From: Kribbella solani
Lineage (GTDB): Bacteria > Actinomycetota > Actinomycetes > Propionibacteriales > Kribbellaceae
Assembly (NCBI RefSeq): GCF_014205295.1
Contig: NZ_JACHNF010000001.1
Location: 5,642,001 to 5,706,000 of the forward strand
Direction of reading: 5' to 3'
Length of the DNA stretch: 64,000 nt
The translations under genes and the position numbers were made by a program. Under the pieces are notes generated by a model. It had not been told where the DNA came from. It did no database searches and worked only from the letters and a program-made list of their open reading frames with translations. Positions 51,551 to 60,314 of this stretch are shown in pieces. The first letter of the stretch is position 1. Every line of letters starts with the position of its first letter.

Positions 51551-52189
51551 TCAGCGGGACGCCACCTCGGTGTCCCAGTACGGGGGTAGGTCGGCCGGTT
51601 TCCAGGACGGATCGGGACGGAAGTCCGTGTACTGGCCGTCGAACGGGAATCGGCCGGCCTCGATGTCGCCGGTGATGCGTTCGCCGGCGGCGCGGATGCG
51701 GTCCGCCTCGGCTGCCGTCCAGTACGCCGGATGATCGACCCGCTCGGCCAGCTCGTCCTCGTCTTTCAACGACCAGCTGCGATCGGGCGCGACCAGGATG
51801 TCGAGCGCGTGATCGAGAATGTCGATCCCAGCCGACCAGCGGCGTACCGGCGACTCCAGGTTCACGTACCAGCCTTCGAACCGCATCTCCAGGTCAAAGA
51901 ACCACCACACCGAATGGTCTGCCTCGGGTTCGGTGCGGATCAGCACGTGCCGGCCTTCCCAGTGCCGCGGCCAGAGCATCGACACCGTCCGATCGCGCTC
52001 CATCAGCGACATCTTTCGAATCAACGCACCATCCCGACCACCACGCAACATGCAGTCCGACCCAGCCGCAGTCCAGGTAACCAGCGCCTCCGCGTCATCC
52101 CGCACAACCCGCCCGGCCTGCACCGCCGCAATCATCCCGTTCAAATGCACATCCCGCCGAGCAACCGCCCGACCAACAACAAACCCCAT
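51551..52189 (-). CDS. DUF402 domain protein (FomD-like nucleotide phosphatase family)
   Basis: A 212-residue protein. The C-terminal DUF402 core is WYVNLESPVRRWSAGIDILD followed by HALDILVAPDRSW and KDEDELAER, matching FomD/Ntdp-type metal-dependent nucleotide or phosphonate hydrolases. Trp-rich N-terminal half. ATG at 52189 (GTG at 52192 also possible) follows a TAGCAT -10-like element (52196-52201, complement), so the message may be leaderless. Confidence 0.85.
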   Translation of the reverse strand: MGFVVGRAVARRDVHLNGMIAAVQAGRVVRDDAEALVTWTAAGSDCMLRGGRDGALIRKMSLMERDRTVSMLWPRHWEGRHVLIRTEPEADHSVWWFFDLEMRFEGWYVNLESPVRRWSAGIDILDHALDILVAPDRSWSLKDEDELAERVDHPAYWTAAEADRIRAAGERITGDIEAGRFPFDGQYTDFRPDPSWKPADLPPYWDTEVASR

Positions 52190-52558
52190 CACGCCATGCT
52201 AGGGCCGTCACTTGACTGGTTGGTGGGGTAGATCAGCCGCTCACTGCGCAAGGCGGTCCATCAGCTCTGCGCGCTGATCGGCGATTGCGTTCGCGATACG
52301 AAGGACATCTGTGTCCGAGGCCTGAAGCTGACCGTCGACGGTTGCCGGCTCGCTCGCCTGGTCTGCTGCCTTCTGGATGCGGGTTCGGCCCGATCCCGTC
52401 TCACCAGCTGGCGACTTGAGCAGCGGCTCGTCAGGGCACACGTCGGTTCACGGGTGGTTGGGAGCGGTGCGGAGGGCGGCGACGGAGGAGTCGCGCGGAG
52501 CACGCGGGGGGACGTACGCCACGTGGGGGACGGACGCGGATATGCGTGGAGAAAAAGG
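52190..52558. other. 369-base gap with one doubtful small reading frame
   Basis: The only candidate gene is a 66-codon frame on the minus strand (GTG at 52441 to 52241), mostly Asp/Ala/Gln with a helical end (LRIANAIADQRAELMDRLAQ). It has no ribosome-binding site and no family match I recognise. The A-rich GAAAAAGG at 52551-52558 directly precedes the tRNA 3' end. Confidence 0.3.
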
Positions 52559-52634
52559 TGGTGGAGACGAGGGGACTTGAACCCCTAACCCCTGCCTTGC
52601 AAAGGCAGTGCTCTGCCAGTTGAGCTACGCCCCC
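52559..52634 (-). tRNA. tRNA-Ala (anticodon TGC)
   Basis: Read on the minus strand: acceptor GGGGGCG, D-loop TAGCTCAACTGGC, anticodon arm CTGCCTTTGCAAGGCAG with anticodon TGC, T-arm GGGGTTCAAGTCCCC and acceptor CGTCTCC with discriminator A. The CCA end is encoded (52559-52561). Standard neighbour of gyrA in actinobacteria. Confidence 0.95.
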
Positions 52635-52640
52635 GGGTGG

Positions 52641-52661
52641 TCAGTGACCTGGGGTCACTGA
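52641..52661 (-). terminator. Hairpin at the DLW-39 stop codon
   Basis: TCAGTGACC (52641-52649) pairs with GGTCACTGA (52653-52661) over a TGG loop, overlapping the last codons. It may end the DLW-39 transcript and separate it from tRNA-Ala. Confidence 0.55.
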
Positions 52662-52772
52662 GTCTACGGCCTCGGACCAGAGGTCCTTGTCGGCGCGGGA
52701 CTGCTGGGTTTTCTTGTAGGCGAAGTAGCCGCCGATGCCGGCCAGCAGTACCAGCAGGATCTTTCTCAGCAC
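52641..52772 (-). CDS. DLW-39 family micro-protein
   Basis: A 43-residue protein between the two tRNA genes. GTG at 52772 is preceded by AAGGAG. It has an N-terminal membrane helix (LRKILLVLLAGIGGYFAY), a basic KKTQQSR and the ADKDLWSEA segment that defines the DLW-39 family of ~39-residue actinobacterial proteins next to gyrA and tRNA genes. No function is known. Its stop codon lies inside a 9-bp hairpin (52641-52661). Confidence 0.85.
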   Translation of the reverse strand: MLRKILLVLLAGIGGYFAYKKTQQSRADKDLWSEAVDSVTPGH

Positions 52773-52811
52773 TGGAGACTCCTTGGATCGGACTTCGGTA
52801 CCACGTGTGGG

Positions 52812-52885
52812 TGGGCCTAACTGGACTTGAACCAGTGACCTCTGCCTTATCAGGGCAGCGCTCTAACCGTCTGAGCTATAGGCCC
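52812..52885 (-). tRNA. tRNA-Ile (anticodon GAT)
   Basis: On the minus strand: acceptor GGGCCTA, D-arm TAGCTCAGACGGTTAGAGC, anticodon arm GCCCTGATAAGGCAG with anticodon GAT, T-arm CACTGGTTCAAGTCCAG and acceptor TAGGCCC with discriminator A. CCA is not encoded. Confidence 0.95.
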
Positions 52886-52993
52886 GCGTACTGCGGTGTC
52901 GAACCCGGGAGAGATTACCGCACCAAGTGCCCTACTCCCAAACCGGTTCCGGCCAGGCCCTTGACGGGCCCGGCCGGGTTGCCGGGTGCCGGG

Positions 52994-53989
52994 TCAGTCC
53001 TCGGACGCGAGGGTGACTTCGAGGCCGCCGAGGAGCGTGGCGGCGATGTTGTAGAGGAAGGAGCCGAGCGTCGCGAGCGCGGTGATGATCAGTACGTCGG
53101 CGCAGGCGAGCAGGGTGGTGAAACCCATCACCTTGCCGGTGTTGATGTAGTTCTCCACCCGGAACGGTTCGCCGGCCGGCGTGCCCAGGACTTCCTGGAC
53201 GGTGCTGTTGATGTTGTCGAAGACCCCGGCCGCGCCGATCGCCGACCAGACGATGAACACCGCCACCCAGGTCACGATGCCGAACGCGATCGACAGCAGG
53301 AACGCCGTCTTCATCACCGACCACGGGTCGATCCGGGACATCCGCAGCCGGGCCTTGCGGGTCTGCGGCCGGCTCGACGCCTTGGCGTCCTTCTCGGCCA
53401 GGCGGGCCTGCTTGGCCTCTTCCCGCTCGGACTTGTCCGGTTTCGCCGACTTCACCGCGGCCGCCTTGTCCAGTACGGCCTGTCGCGCCGCGCTGACCCG
53501 GTCGCCGATGGACTCGGTTTTCGCCTCGTTACCGCCGTACGCGGCGCCGTTCGACGCGGCGCCGTTGGAACCGGCCGCACCGTTCGACCCCGCCGCCCAC
53601 GGCTCCGGCCGACCGGCCGCACCCACAGCACCACCGGCGCCAGCAGCCCCAGCAGCACCTGAACCCGGCCGCGTGCCACCACCGGGAGTACCAGGAGTAC
53701 CAGCACCGGGCCGCCCCGGCGCGCCACCCTGCGTACTCTGCGTACCCGGGCGGGGTTGCGGGCGGTACTCGGCCGACGGGCGCTGTTGCCCGTTCGACCC
53801 GCCTCGCTGCTGTCCGTTGCCACCCGGAGCGCCAGTACCACCCGGTGCCCCGTTGGAACGACCGTTGGCGGCACCGTTGGAAGCCGGGTTGGCCGGGGCG
53901 GCAGACTGCTTCCCGCCCGGCGCGGTGCGCTGGGACTTGGAGCCGTCGGCCGCACCTTCAGGCCATGTCGGCCTCGCGCGGTTGGTCAT
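52994..53989 (-). CDS. DUF3566 domain membrane protein
   Basis: A 331-residue protein. The first ~200 residues are a Gly/Ala/Asn/Gln/Pro-rich disordered region. The C-terminal DUF3566 domain begins at ARLRMSRIDPWSVMKTAFLL and has two membrane helices and the GVFDNINSTVQEVLG segment. It is the standard gene after gyrA in actinobacteria; function unknown, with a proposed envelope or division link in mycobacteria. Its ATG overlaps the gyrA stop. Confidence 0.92.
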   Translation of the reverse strand: MTNRARPTWPEGAADGSKSQRTAPGGKQSAAPANPASNGAANGRSNGAPGGTGAPGGNGQQRGGSNGQQRPSAEYRPQPRPGTQSTQGGAPGRPGAGTPGTPGGGTRPGSGAAGAAGAGGAVGAAGRPEPWAAGSNGAAGSNGAASNGAAYGGNEAKTESIGDRVSAARQAVLDKAAAVKSAKPDKSEREEAKQARLAEKDAKASSRPQTRKARLRMSRIDPWSVMKTAFLLSIAFGIVTWVAVFIVWSAIGAAGVFDNINSTVQEVLGTPAGEPFRVENYINTGKVMGFTTLLACADVLIITALATLGSFLYNIAATLLGGLEVTLASED

Positions 53990-56640
53990 CAGTCACCCTC
54001 CTGGCCGGCTTCGTCGCTTTCGACGGTAGCCGGGCCGTCCACGTCCGTCGAACGCTCTTCATCATTCTGGACGCTCTCAGAGGTGGATTCGGTTGTCGAT
54101 CCGTCCACATTCTGGGCACCGTCCTCGACAGTACCCTCCTCGGCCGGATCCGATTCGTCGAGTGCGACGGTCAGATCGGTGTTCCGGGCGATCGCGACCA
54201 CCGCGTCGGACTCGCCGACCCCGGCGAACCGGACACCCATCGTGTCCCGGCCCTTGACCGGCACGCTGTCGACCCGGCTGCGGACGACCTGGCCGCTGGC
54301 CTTGATCGCGAGCACCTGGTCCTCGTCCACGACGATGATCGCGCCGACCAGCGAGCCGCGCTCGTCGTTCAGCTTGACCGCCTTGATGCCGAGCCCGCCA
54401 CGACCCTGCTGCCGGTACTCCGACACCTTCGAGCGCTTCGCGTACCCGGCGTCGGTGACGGTGAAGACGAACTGGACGTCCTCCTCCGAGCCGGCCCGGA
54501 TCACCGACATCGACAGCAACTCATCGCCGGACCGGAACTTCATCCCGGTGACACCCGAGGTGGCCCGGCCCATCGGCCGCAGCTGGTCGTCGTTCGCGGT
54601 GAAGCGGATCGACTGGCCCTTGCGGGACACCAGCAGGAGGTCGTCCTCGGCGGTGGCCAGGTCGGCGCCGATCAGCTCGTCGTCCTCCTCGCGGAAGTTG
54701 ACCGCGATGATGCCGCTCTGCCGGGCCGAGTCGTAGTCCCGCAGCGCGGTCTTCTTCACCAGGCCGCGCTTGGTCGCCAGTACCAGGTAGTCAGCCTGCT
54801 CGTAGTCACGCAACGTGAGCACCTGCGCGATTTCCTCGTCCGGCTGGAACGACAGCAGGCCCGCCACGTGCGAGCCCTTCGCGTCCCGGGCCGACTCCGG
54901 CAGCTGCCACACCTTGGCCCGGTAGACCCGGCCCTTGGTGGTGAAGAACAGCATCCAGTGGTGGTTCGTGGTGGCGAAGAAGTGGCTGATCTCGTCCTCG
55001 GCCCGCAGCGCCGCGCCGCGGACGCCCTTGCCGCCACGGTTCTGGGTCCGGTACAGGTCGGTCTTGGTGCGCTTGGCGTACCCGCCGCGGGTGATCGTGA
55101 CGACCACGTCCTCGTCCGGCACCAGGTCCTGCACGGACAGGTCGCCGTCGGCCGCGATGATCTCGGTACGGCGCTCGTTGCCGTACCGCTCGACGATCTC
55201 CGTGAGCTCGTCCTTGACGATGGTCCGCTGCCGCTCCGGGCTGGCCAGGATGTCCTCGAGGTCGGCGATGATCGCCTCGAGCTCCTGCAACCGCTCGATG
55301 ATCTTCTGCCGCTCCAGTGCGGCCAGCCGGCGCAGCTGCATGTCCAGGATCGCCTGCGCCTGGATCTCGTCGATCTCGAGCAGCCGGATCAGGCCGGTCC
55401 GCGCCTCGTCCACGTCGGGGCTGCGCCGGATCAGCGCGATCACCTCGTCGAGGGCGTCCAGCGCCTTCACGTACCCGCGGTAGATGTGGGCGTTCTTCTC
55501 CGCCTCGCGCAGCCGGAACCTGGTCCGCCGCTGGATGACCTCGATCTGGTGATCGATCCAGTGGCTGATGAACAGGTTCACGCTGAGCGTGCGCGGCACG
55601 CCGTCGACCAGCGCCAGCATGTTGCAGCCGAACGTGTCCTGCAGCTGCGTGTGCTTGTAAAGATTGTTCAGTACGACCCGTGGCTGCGCGTCCCGCTTGA
55701 GCACGATCACCAGCCGCTGACCGGTCCGGGACGAGCTGTCGTCGCGGATGTCCGCGATGCCGTTCACCTTGCCGGTGTTCACCAGCTCGGCGATCTTCTG
55801 CGCCAGGTTGTCCGGGTTCACCATGTACGGCAGCTCGGTGACCACCAGGCTGGTCCGCCCCTTGGCGTCCTCCTCGATGTCCACCACGGCGCGCATGGTG
55901 ACCGAACCACGGCCGGTCCGGTACGCGTCGTCGATGCCCTTGTAGCCGACGATCAGCGCGCCGTTCGGGAAGTCCGGGCCCTTGATGTGCTGCAGACAGG
56001 CGTCGAGCAGCTCCTCCGGGGTCGCGTCCGGGTGCTCGAGCGCCCAGTCGACCGCGGCCGCGACCTCGCGCAGGTTGTGCGGCGGGATCTGGGTCGCCAT
56101 CCCGACCGCGATCCCGGACGAGCCGTTGACCAGCAGGTTCGGGAAGCGGGACGGCAGGATCACCGGCTCCTGCGACTTGCCGTCGTAGTTCGGCCGGAAG
56201 TCGACCGTGTCCTGGTCGATGTCGCGGACCATCTCCATCGCCAGCGGCGCCATCCGGCACTCGGTGTACCGCATCGCGGCGGCCGGGTCGTTACCCGGCG
56301 AACCGAAGTTTCCCTGGCCCTGGATCAGCGGCGCCCGCATCACCCACGGCTGCGCCAGCCGGACCAGGGTGTCGTAGATCGCCGAGTCACCGTGCGGGTG
56401 GTACTGACCCATGACGTCACCGACGACGCGGGAACACTTGTTGAAACCACGGTCCGGCCGGTAGCCGCCGTCGTACATCGCGTACAGGATGCGCCGGTGC
56501 ACCGGCTTCAGGCCGTCGCGGACCTCGGGCAGCGCGCGGCCGACGATGACGGCCATCGCGTAGTCCAGGTACGACTGCTGCATCTCGGTCTGCAGGTCGA
56601 GTGGCTCGACGCGGTCGTGGCCAGTGGGCGTCTCGGTCAT
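53989..56640 (-). CDS. gyrA: DNA gyrase subunit A
   Basis: An 883-residue subunit of gyrase. The catalytic Tyr125 is in AAAMRYTECRM. The quinolone-resistance region reads HPHGDSAIYD, so Ser86 and Asp90 (the equivalents of E. coli Ser83 and Asp87) are unchanged. The GyrA box reads QNRGGKG rather than QRRGGKG. Six beta-pinwheel blades follow, and the C-terminal ~60 residues are acidic Asp/Glu/Ser/Thr-rich. It cuts and reseals DNA to add negative supercoils with GyrB. No intein is present. Confidence 0.98.
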   Translation of the reverse strand: MTETPTGHDRVEPLDLQTEMQQSYLDYAMAVIVGRALPEVRDGLKPVHRRILYAMYDGGYRPDRGFNKCSRVVGDVMGQYHPHGDSAIYDTLVRLAQPWVMRAPLIQGQGNFGSPGNDPAAAMRYTECRMAPLAMEMVRDIDQDTVDFRPNYDGKSQEPVILPSRFPNLLVNGSSGIAVGMATQIPPHNLREVAAAVDWALEHPDATPEELLDACLQHIKGPDFPNGALIVGYKGIDDAYRTGRGSVTMRAVVDIEEDAKGRTSLVVTELPYMVNPDNLAQKIAELVNTGKVNGIADIRDDSSSRTGQRLVIVLKRDAQPRVVLNNLYKHTQLQDTFGCNMLALVDGVPRTLSVNLFISHWIDHQIEVIQRRTRFRLREAEKNAHIYRGYVKALDALDEVIALIRRSPDVDEARTGLIRLLEIDEIQAQAILDMQLRRLAALERQKIIERLQELEAIIADLEDILASPERQRTIVKDELTEIVERYGNERRTEIIAADGDLSVQDLVPDEDVVVTITRGGYAKRTKTDLYRTQNRGGKGVRGAALRAEDEISHFFATTNHHWMLFFTTKGRVYRAKVWQLPESARDAKGSHVAGLLSFQPDEEIAQVLTLRDYEQADYLVLATKRGLVKKTALRDYDSARQSGIIAVNFREEDDELIGADLATAEDDLLLVSRKGQSIRFTANDDQLRPMGRATSGVTGMKFRSGDELLSMSVIRAGSEEDVQFVFTVTDAGYAKRSKVSEYRQQGRGGLGIKAVKLNDERGSLVGAIIVVDEDQVLAIKASGQVVRSRVDSVPVKGRDTMGVRFAGVGESDAVVAIARNTDLTVALDESDPAEEGTVEDGAQNVDGSTTESTSESVQNDEERSTDVDGPATVESDEAGQEGD

Positions 56641-56683
56641 GAAAAAGTCCCGTTCAGATCAGTACGTCGGATGAGCAGCGAGA

Positions 56684-58735
56684 TCAGATGTCAAGGAAAC
56701 GAACATCCTTGGCGTTGCGCTGGATGAAACTGCGCCGTGCCTCGATGTCGTCGCCCATCAGCGTCTGGAACGTCTCGTCGGCGCGGACCGCGTCGTCGAG
56801 GGTGATCTGCAGCAGCACCCGGTTGGCCGGGTCCATCGTGGTTTCCCACAGCTCGTTCGCGTTCATCTCGCCCAGACCCTTGTAGCGCTGGATCGGGTTC
56901 TCCTTGGGCAGCTTCTTGCCCGCTTCGGCGCCGGCCTCGAGCAGCCCGTCGCGCTCCCGGTCGGTGTACGCCAGCTCGTCCGGCTGGTTGCTCCAGCGGA
57001 TCTTGTACAGCGGCGGCTGCGCGGCGTACACATGGCCACGCTCGATCAGCGGCCGCATGAACCGGAACAGCAGCGTCAGCAGCAGCGTACGGATGTGCTG
57101 GCCGTCGACGTCGGCGTCGGCCATGATCACGATCTTGTGGTAGCGGAGCTTCTCTTCGTCGAAGTCCTCGTGGATACCGGTGCCGAGCGCGGAGATGATC
57201 GCCTGCACCTCGTTGTTCTGCAGGACCTTGTCGATCCGGGCCTTCTCGACGTTCAGGATCTTGCCCCGGATCGGCAGGATGGCCTGGAACTTCGGGTCCC
57301 GGCCGCCCTTCGCGGAGCCACCGGCCGAGTCACCCTCGACGATGTAGACCTCGCACTCCTCCGGGTTGGTCGACTGGCAGTCGGCCAGCTTGCCGGGCAG
57401 TCCACCGCCGCCGAGCAGGCCCTTGCGGTTGCGGGCCAGGTCGCGGGCCTTCCGGGCCGCGATCCGGGCACTCGCCGCGGCGCTCGCCTTGCGGATGATC
57501 TCGCGGCCCTCGGCCGGGTTCTGCTCGAACCAGGCGCCGAGCTTGTCGTTCACCACCCGCTGGACGAAACCCTTGACCTCGGTGTTGCCGAGCTTGGTCT
57601 TGGTCTGGCCCTCGAACTGCGGCTCGGCCAGCTTGACCGAGATGATCGCGGTCAGACCCTCCCGGATGTCGTCACCGGTGAGCCTGTCCTCCTTCTTCTT
57701 GATCATCCCCTGGTCCTCGCCGAACGAGTTCACCAGTGAGGTCAGCGCGGCCCGGAAGCCCTCCTCGTGGGTACCGCCCTCGTGGGTGTTGATCGCGTTC
57801 GCGAAGGTGTGCACCGACTCCTGGAACGATCCGCTCCACTGCAGCGCGACTTCGAGGCTCATGGTGTCATCCGCGGTGGCCGCCTCGAACGAGATCACGT
57901 CCCGGTGCACGGTCTCGCGAATACCGGTCAGGTACTTCACGTAGTCGACCAGCCCGTCCGCGTACCGGAAGGACTGCTCCAGGGGCTTGCCGTCCTCGTC
58001 GATGTGATCGGGGCGCTCGTCCCGGATCACCAGCTCGAGGCCCTTGTTCAGGAACGCGTACTCGCGGAAGCGGGTGGCCAGCGTCTCGTACGAGTAGGTG
58101 GTCGTCTCGAAGACGTCCGGGCTGGCCCAGAAGGTGATGGTCGTACCGTTCGAGTCCGAGGTGCCGATCTCGGCCAGGTCCTCGTCCGGGTTCCCCATCG
58201 TGAAGGACTGGGTGTACAGCTTGCCGCCGGTCTTCACGTCGACCTGGAGCCGGGTGGACAGCGCGTTCACGACCGAGACGCCGACGCCGTGCAGACCGCC
58301 GGACACCTTGTACCCGCCGCCGCCGAACTTGCCGCCGGCGTGCAGCACGGTCAGCACGACCGTGACGGCCGGCTTGCCCTCGGACTCGACGATGCCGACC
58401 GGGATACCCCGGCCGTTGTCCTCGACCCGGACCCCGCCGTCGCCGAGCAGCGTCACCACGATCCGGTCACCGTACCCGGCCATTGCCTCGTCGACCGCGT
58501 TGTCGACCACCTCGGTGACAAGGTGGTGCAGACCGCGCTCACCGGTGGACCCGATGTACATCCCGGGGCGCTTCCGGACCGCGTCCAGCCCTTCCAGCAC
58601 CTGGATCGCACTCGCGTCGTACTCCCGCTCGACGACCGACGAGGGAATCTCGTCCAGATCGGGTGCGGCGGTATCACTGCGGCCGATGGGGTCGGCGGAC
58701 TGGTTGGCGTCGATCTCGATCGGCTCGTCGGTCAC
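56684..58735 (-). CDS. gyrB: DNA gyrase subunit B
   Basis: A 683-residue ATPase subunit. Motifs: RKRPGMYIGST and EVVDNAVDEAMAGYGD (GHKL ATPase), GGLHGVGVSVVNALS, EGDSAGGSAKGGRD and ILPIRGKILNVEKAR (TOPRIM) with ADADVDGQHI. GTG at 58735 follows GGAGG by 10 bases; an ATG at 58774 would add 13 residues. gyrA follows 43 bases downstream. Confidence 0.98.
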   Translation of the reverse strand: MTDEPIEIDANQSADPIGRSDTAAPDLDEIPSSVVEREYDASAIQVLEGLDAVRKRPGMYIGSTGERGLHHLVTEVVDNAVDEAMAGYGDRIVVTLLGDGGVRVEDNGRGIPVGIVESEGKPAVTVVLTVLHAGGKFGGGGYKVSGGLHGVGVSVVNALSTRLQVDVKTGGKLYTQSFTMGNPDEDLAEIGTSDSNGTTITFWASPDVFETTTYSYETLATRFREYAFLNKGLELVIRDERPDHIDEDGKPLEQSFRYADGLVDYVKYLTGIRETVHRDVISFEAATADDTMSLEVALQWSGSFQESVHTFANAINTHEGGTHEEGFRAALTSLVNSFGEDQGMIKKKEDRLTGDDIREGLTAIISVKLAEPQFEGQTKTKLGNTEVKGFVQRVVNDKLGAWFEQNPAEGREIIRKASAAASARIAARKARDLARNRKGLLGGGGLPGKLADCQSTNPEECEVYIVEGDSAGGSAKGGRDPKFQAILPIRGKILNVEKARIDKVLQNNEVQAIISALGTGIHEDFDEEKLRYHKIVIMADADVDGQHIRTLLLTLLFRFMRPLIERGHVYAAQPPLYKIRWSNQPDELAYTDRERDGLLEAGAEAGKKLPKENPIQRYKGLGEMNANELWETTMDPANRVLLQITLDDAVRADETFQTLMGDDIEARRSFIQRNAKDVRFLDI

Positions 58736-59079
58736 CGGTGGTTGTCCTCCTCGGACCCCGCGTTCGCGAGGCATCGCGGCACAGTAGAGCCGCCGTCTAC
58801 GGTGATGGCGGCGGTGCGTCCACCAGTGTACCCGTCGAGCGAAGCAGAACCTGCCACCAGCCGCCTGAAACTCACCTCAGGGCGTCTTTTCTCCCTCATC
58901 GCCATGTCCCCTCTCGCGGGTGGGGGGCCGGAAAGCGCTCACGGGCACTGAGTGGCTCTCAGCCCGCTTTCGATTGTCCGGCGATCGACCTTCGGGAGAC
59001 CGACCGGTCCAGACCGCTGCGGGGCGGTCCGATCGACTGCCGGCCGGCCGCGCACCCACCGCCCCTTAGGATCGCTGCC
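58736..59079. promoter_or_regulatory. Divergent promoter region upstream of gyrB
   Basis: A 344-base gap between gyrB and a divergent operon. No gene is visible. TAGGAT at 59067-59072 lies 7 bases before the GTG of the rightward operon and looks like a -10 element. The gyrB promoter is presumably near 58780-58900 but no clear element stands out. Confidence 0.5.
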
Positions 59080-59712
59080 GTGGAAAGTCTCGACGAGATC
59101 ATCGACGCGATGATCGCCGACCGGGTGATTCACCGGCATCGGCGGATCTGGCTGGTGGTGATCGCCCTCGTCGTGGTCGCCGCCCTCGTGGTCCTGGCCA
59201 CCGGCGGCTGGAAGGAACGGAAGGGCCGCTCGGTCCCGACCCTGACCGCGCCGGCCACCGTCACCGCGGGCCGGTACGAGTTCGACTTCACCACCGCCGT
59301 GATCCTCCGGAAGCCGAAGACCGACTACAGCGAGGCCGAGACCCGGCTCCGGGTCTCGTTCAAGGCGAAGAACATCGACTCCGAGGAGCACAAGAGCCAG
59401 AGCCCGGACAGCGGGCTGCTGCTCTTCGTTCCCGGCCACGGCGCGGACCTGGTCGACGCGACCGGCATCACCTGCCGCGGCGAGGTCACCTGGGTGCTGG
59501 TGTACGGACTGCCGCCGGAGGACTGCTACACGGAGTTCAAGGTGGAACCGGATTTCAAGGCCGACGAGGTCGAGATCGGTGTACAGGCCGAGTCGTTCGA
59601 GGCGACCAGCGGCGTGTTCGGCGCGAACGACACCAAGTTCTGGCAGAACGAGGCACCGGTGGCGGTCGTACGTTTCACGCCGAGCGAGAAGACCGATGGG
59701 GGCAGCAAATGA
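59080..59712 (+). CDS. Membrane-anchored extracytoplasmic protein (operon gene 1)
   Basis: A 210-residue protein with one N-terminal membrane helix (about residues 25-42, LVVIALVVVAALVVLATGG) and an extracytoplasmic domain rich in beta-strands (RYEFDFTTAVILRKPKTDYS; TRLRVSFKAKNID), with two cysteines (ITCRGEV, EDCYTEF). No family is recognised; the layout resembles DUF4352-like immunoglobulin-fold lipoproteins and anchors. GTG at 59080, probable leaderless start. It overlaps the next gene by 4 bases. Confidence 0.7.
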   Translation: MESLDEIIDAMIADRVIHRHRRIWLVVIALVVVAALVVLATGGWKERKGRSVPTLTAPATVTAGRYEFDFTTAVILRKPKTDYSEAETRLRVSFKAKNIDSEEHKSQSPDSGLLLFVPGHGADLVDATGITCRGEVTWVLVYGLPPEDCYTEFKVEPDFKADEVEIGVQAESFEATSGVFGANDTKFWQNEAPVAVVRFTPSEKTDGGSK

Positions 59713-60314
59713 AGCTCTACCGCCCCGCGACCATCCTGGTCGGTGTCGTCTTCGTGCTGGTCGGCGGCCTGACCCGGCTGGCGACACCCGACCAGGTGTA
59801 CGACGAGCAGAACATCAAGGTGGTCAGCGGCACGATCGGGCAGGCACTGGACTACGCCGGCAGCGGATCGACGGTGAAGGTGACCCGGATCAAGTTCGCC
59901 CGCTCGGTGCTCGACAGCACCGCCAGTGACGACGACAAGCCGCTGGAGACGAACGGCATCTACCTGGCGATCGAGTGGGACGCCGTCCGCGGCGTACCGA
60001 AGCCGGACGGCATCACCCCGACGCTGATGTCCGACGGCGGCAGCGTGTACGTGCCGGTGCAGGGAGTGAGCAGCAGCGGGATGGACTTCCCGGATGCCGG
60101 GTTCGCGAAGTCCGGGACGCTCGTCTTCGAGGTGAACCCGGCGGACATGAAGGGCCTGACGCTGAAACTGCGCTCGCTGATGATCTTCAACGTCTACAAC
60201 TCCAGCATCCAGGTCGATCTCGGCATCCCGACCGAGGCCGTCGCCCAGCAGATGGTCGACACCGCCGCGCCGGAGTACGTCGTGGAGAAGTCAGTCACCC
60301 GGGTGGAGTCATGA
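59709..60314 (+). CDS. Membrane-anchored extracytoplasmic protein (operon gene 2)
   Basis: A 201-residue protein with an N-terminal membrane helix (ATILVGVVFVLVGGLTRLA) and an extracytoplasmic beta-rich domain (GSTVKVTRIKFARSVLDS; YLAIEWDAVRG; RSLMIFNVYNSSIQVDLG). Its layout and length parallel operon genes 1 and 3. Function unknown. It overlaps both neighbours by 4 bases (ATGA). Confidence 0.7.
   Translation: MKLYRPATILVGVVFVLVGGLTRLATPDQVYDEQNIKVVSGTIGQALDYAGSGSTVKVTRIKFARSVLDSTASDDDKPLETNGIYLAIEWDAVRGVPKPDGITPTLMSDGGSVYVPVQGVSSSGMDFPDAGFAKSGTLVFEVNPADMKGLTLKLRSLMIFNVYNSSIQVDLGIPTEAVAQQMVDTAAPEYVVEKSVTRVES

Noticed and set aside
51353..51589. A 78-codon plus-strand reading frame before the DUF402 gene
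   Set aside because: It overlaps the DUF402 3' end, lacks a ribosome-binding site and has no protein-like composition.
53989..56640. Quinolone-resistance change or intein in gyrA
   Set aside because: Ser86 and Asp90 are the sensitive residues and the reading frame has no insertion.
53845..56727. A 960-codon open frame on the plus strand antisense to gyrA
   Set aside because: It is a shadow of the high-G+C coding strand of gyrA; the protein it would encode is Arg/Gly/His-rich with no family features, and gyrA is certain.
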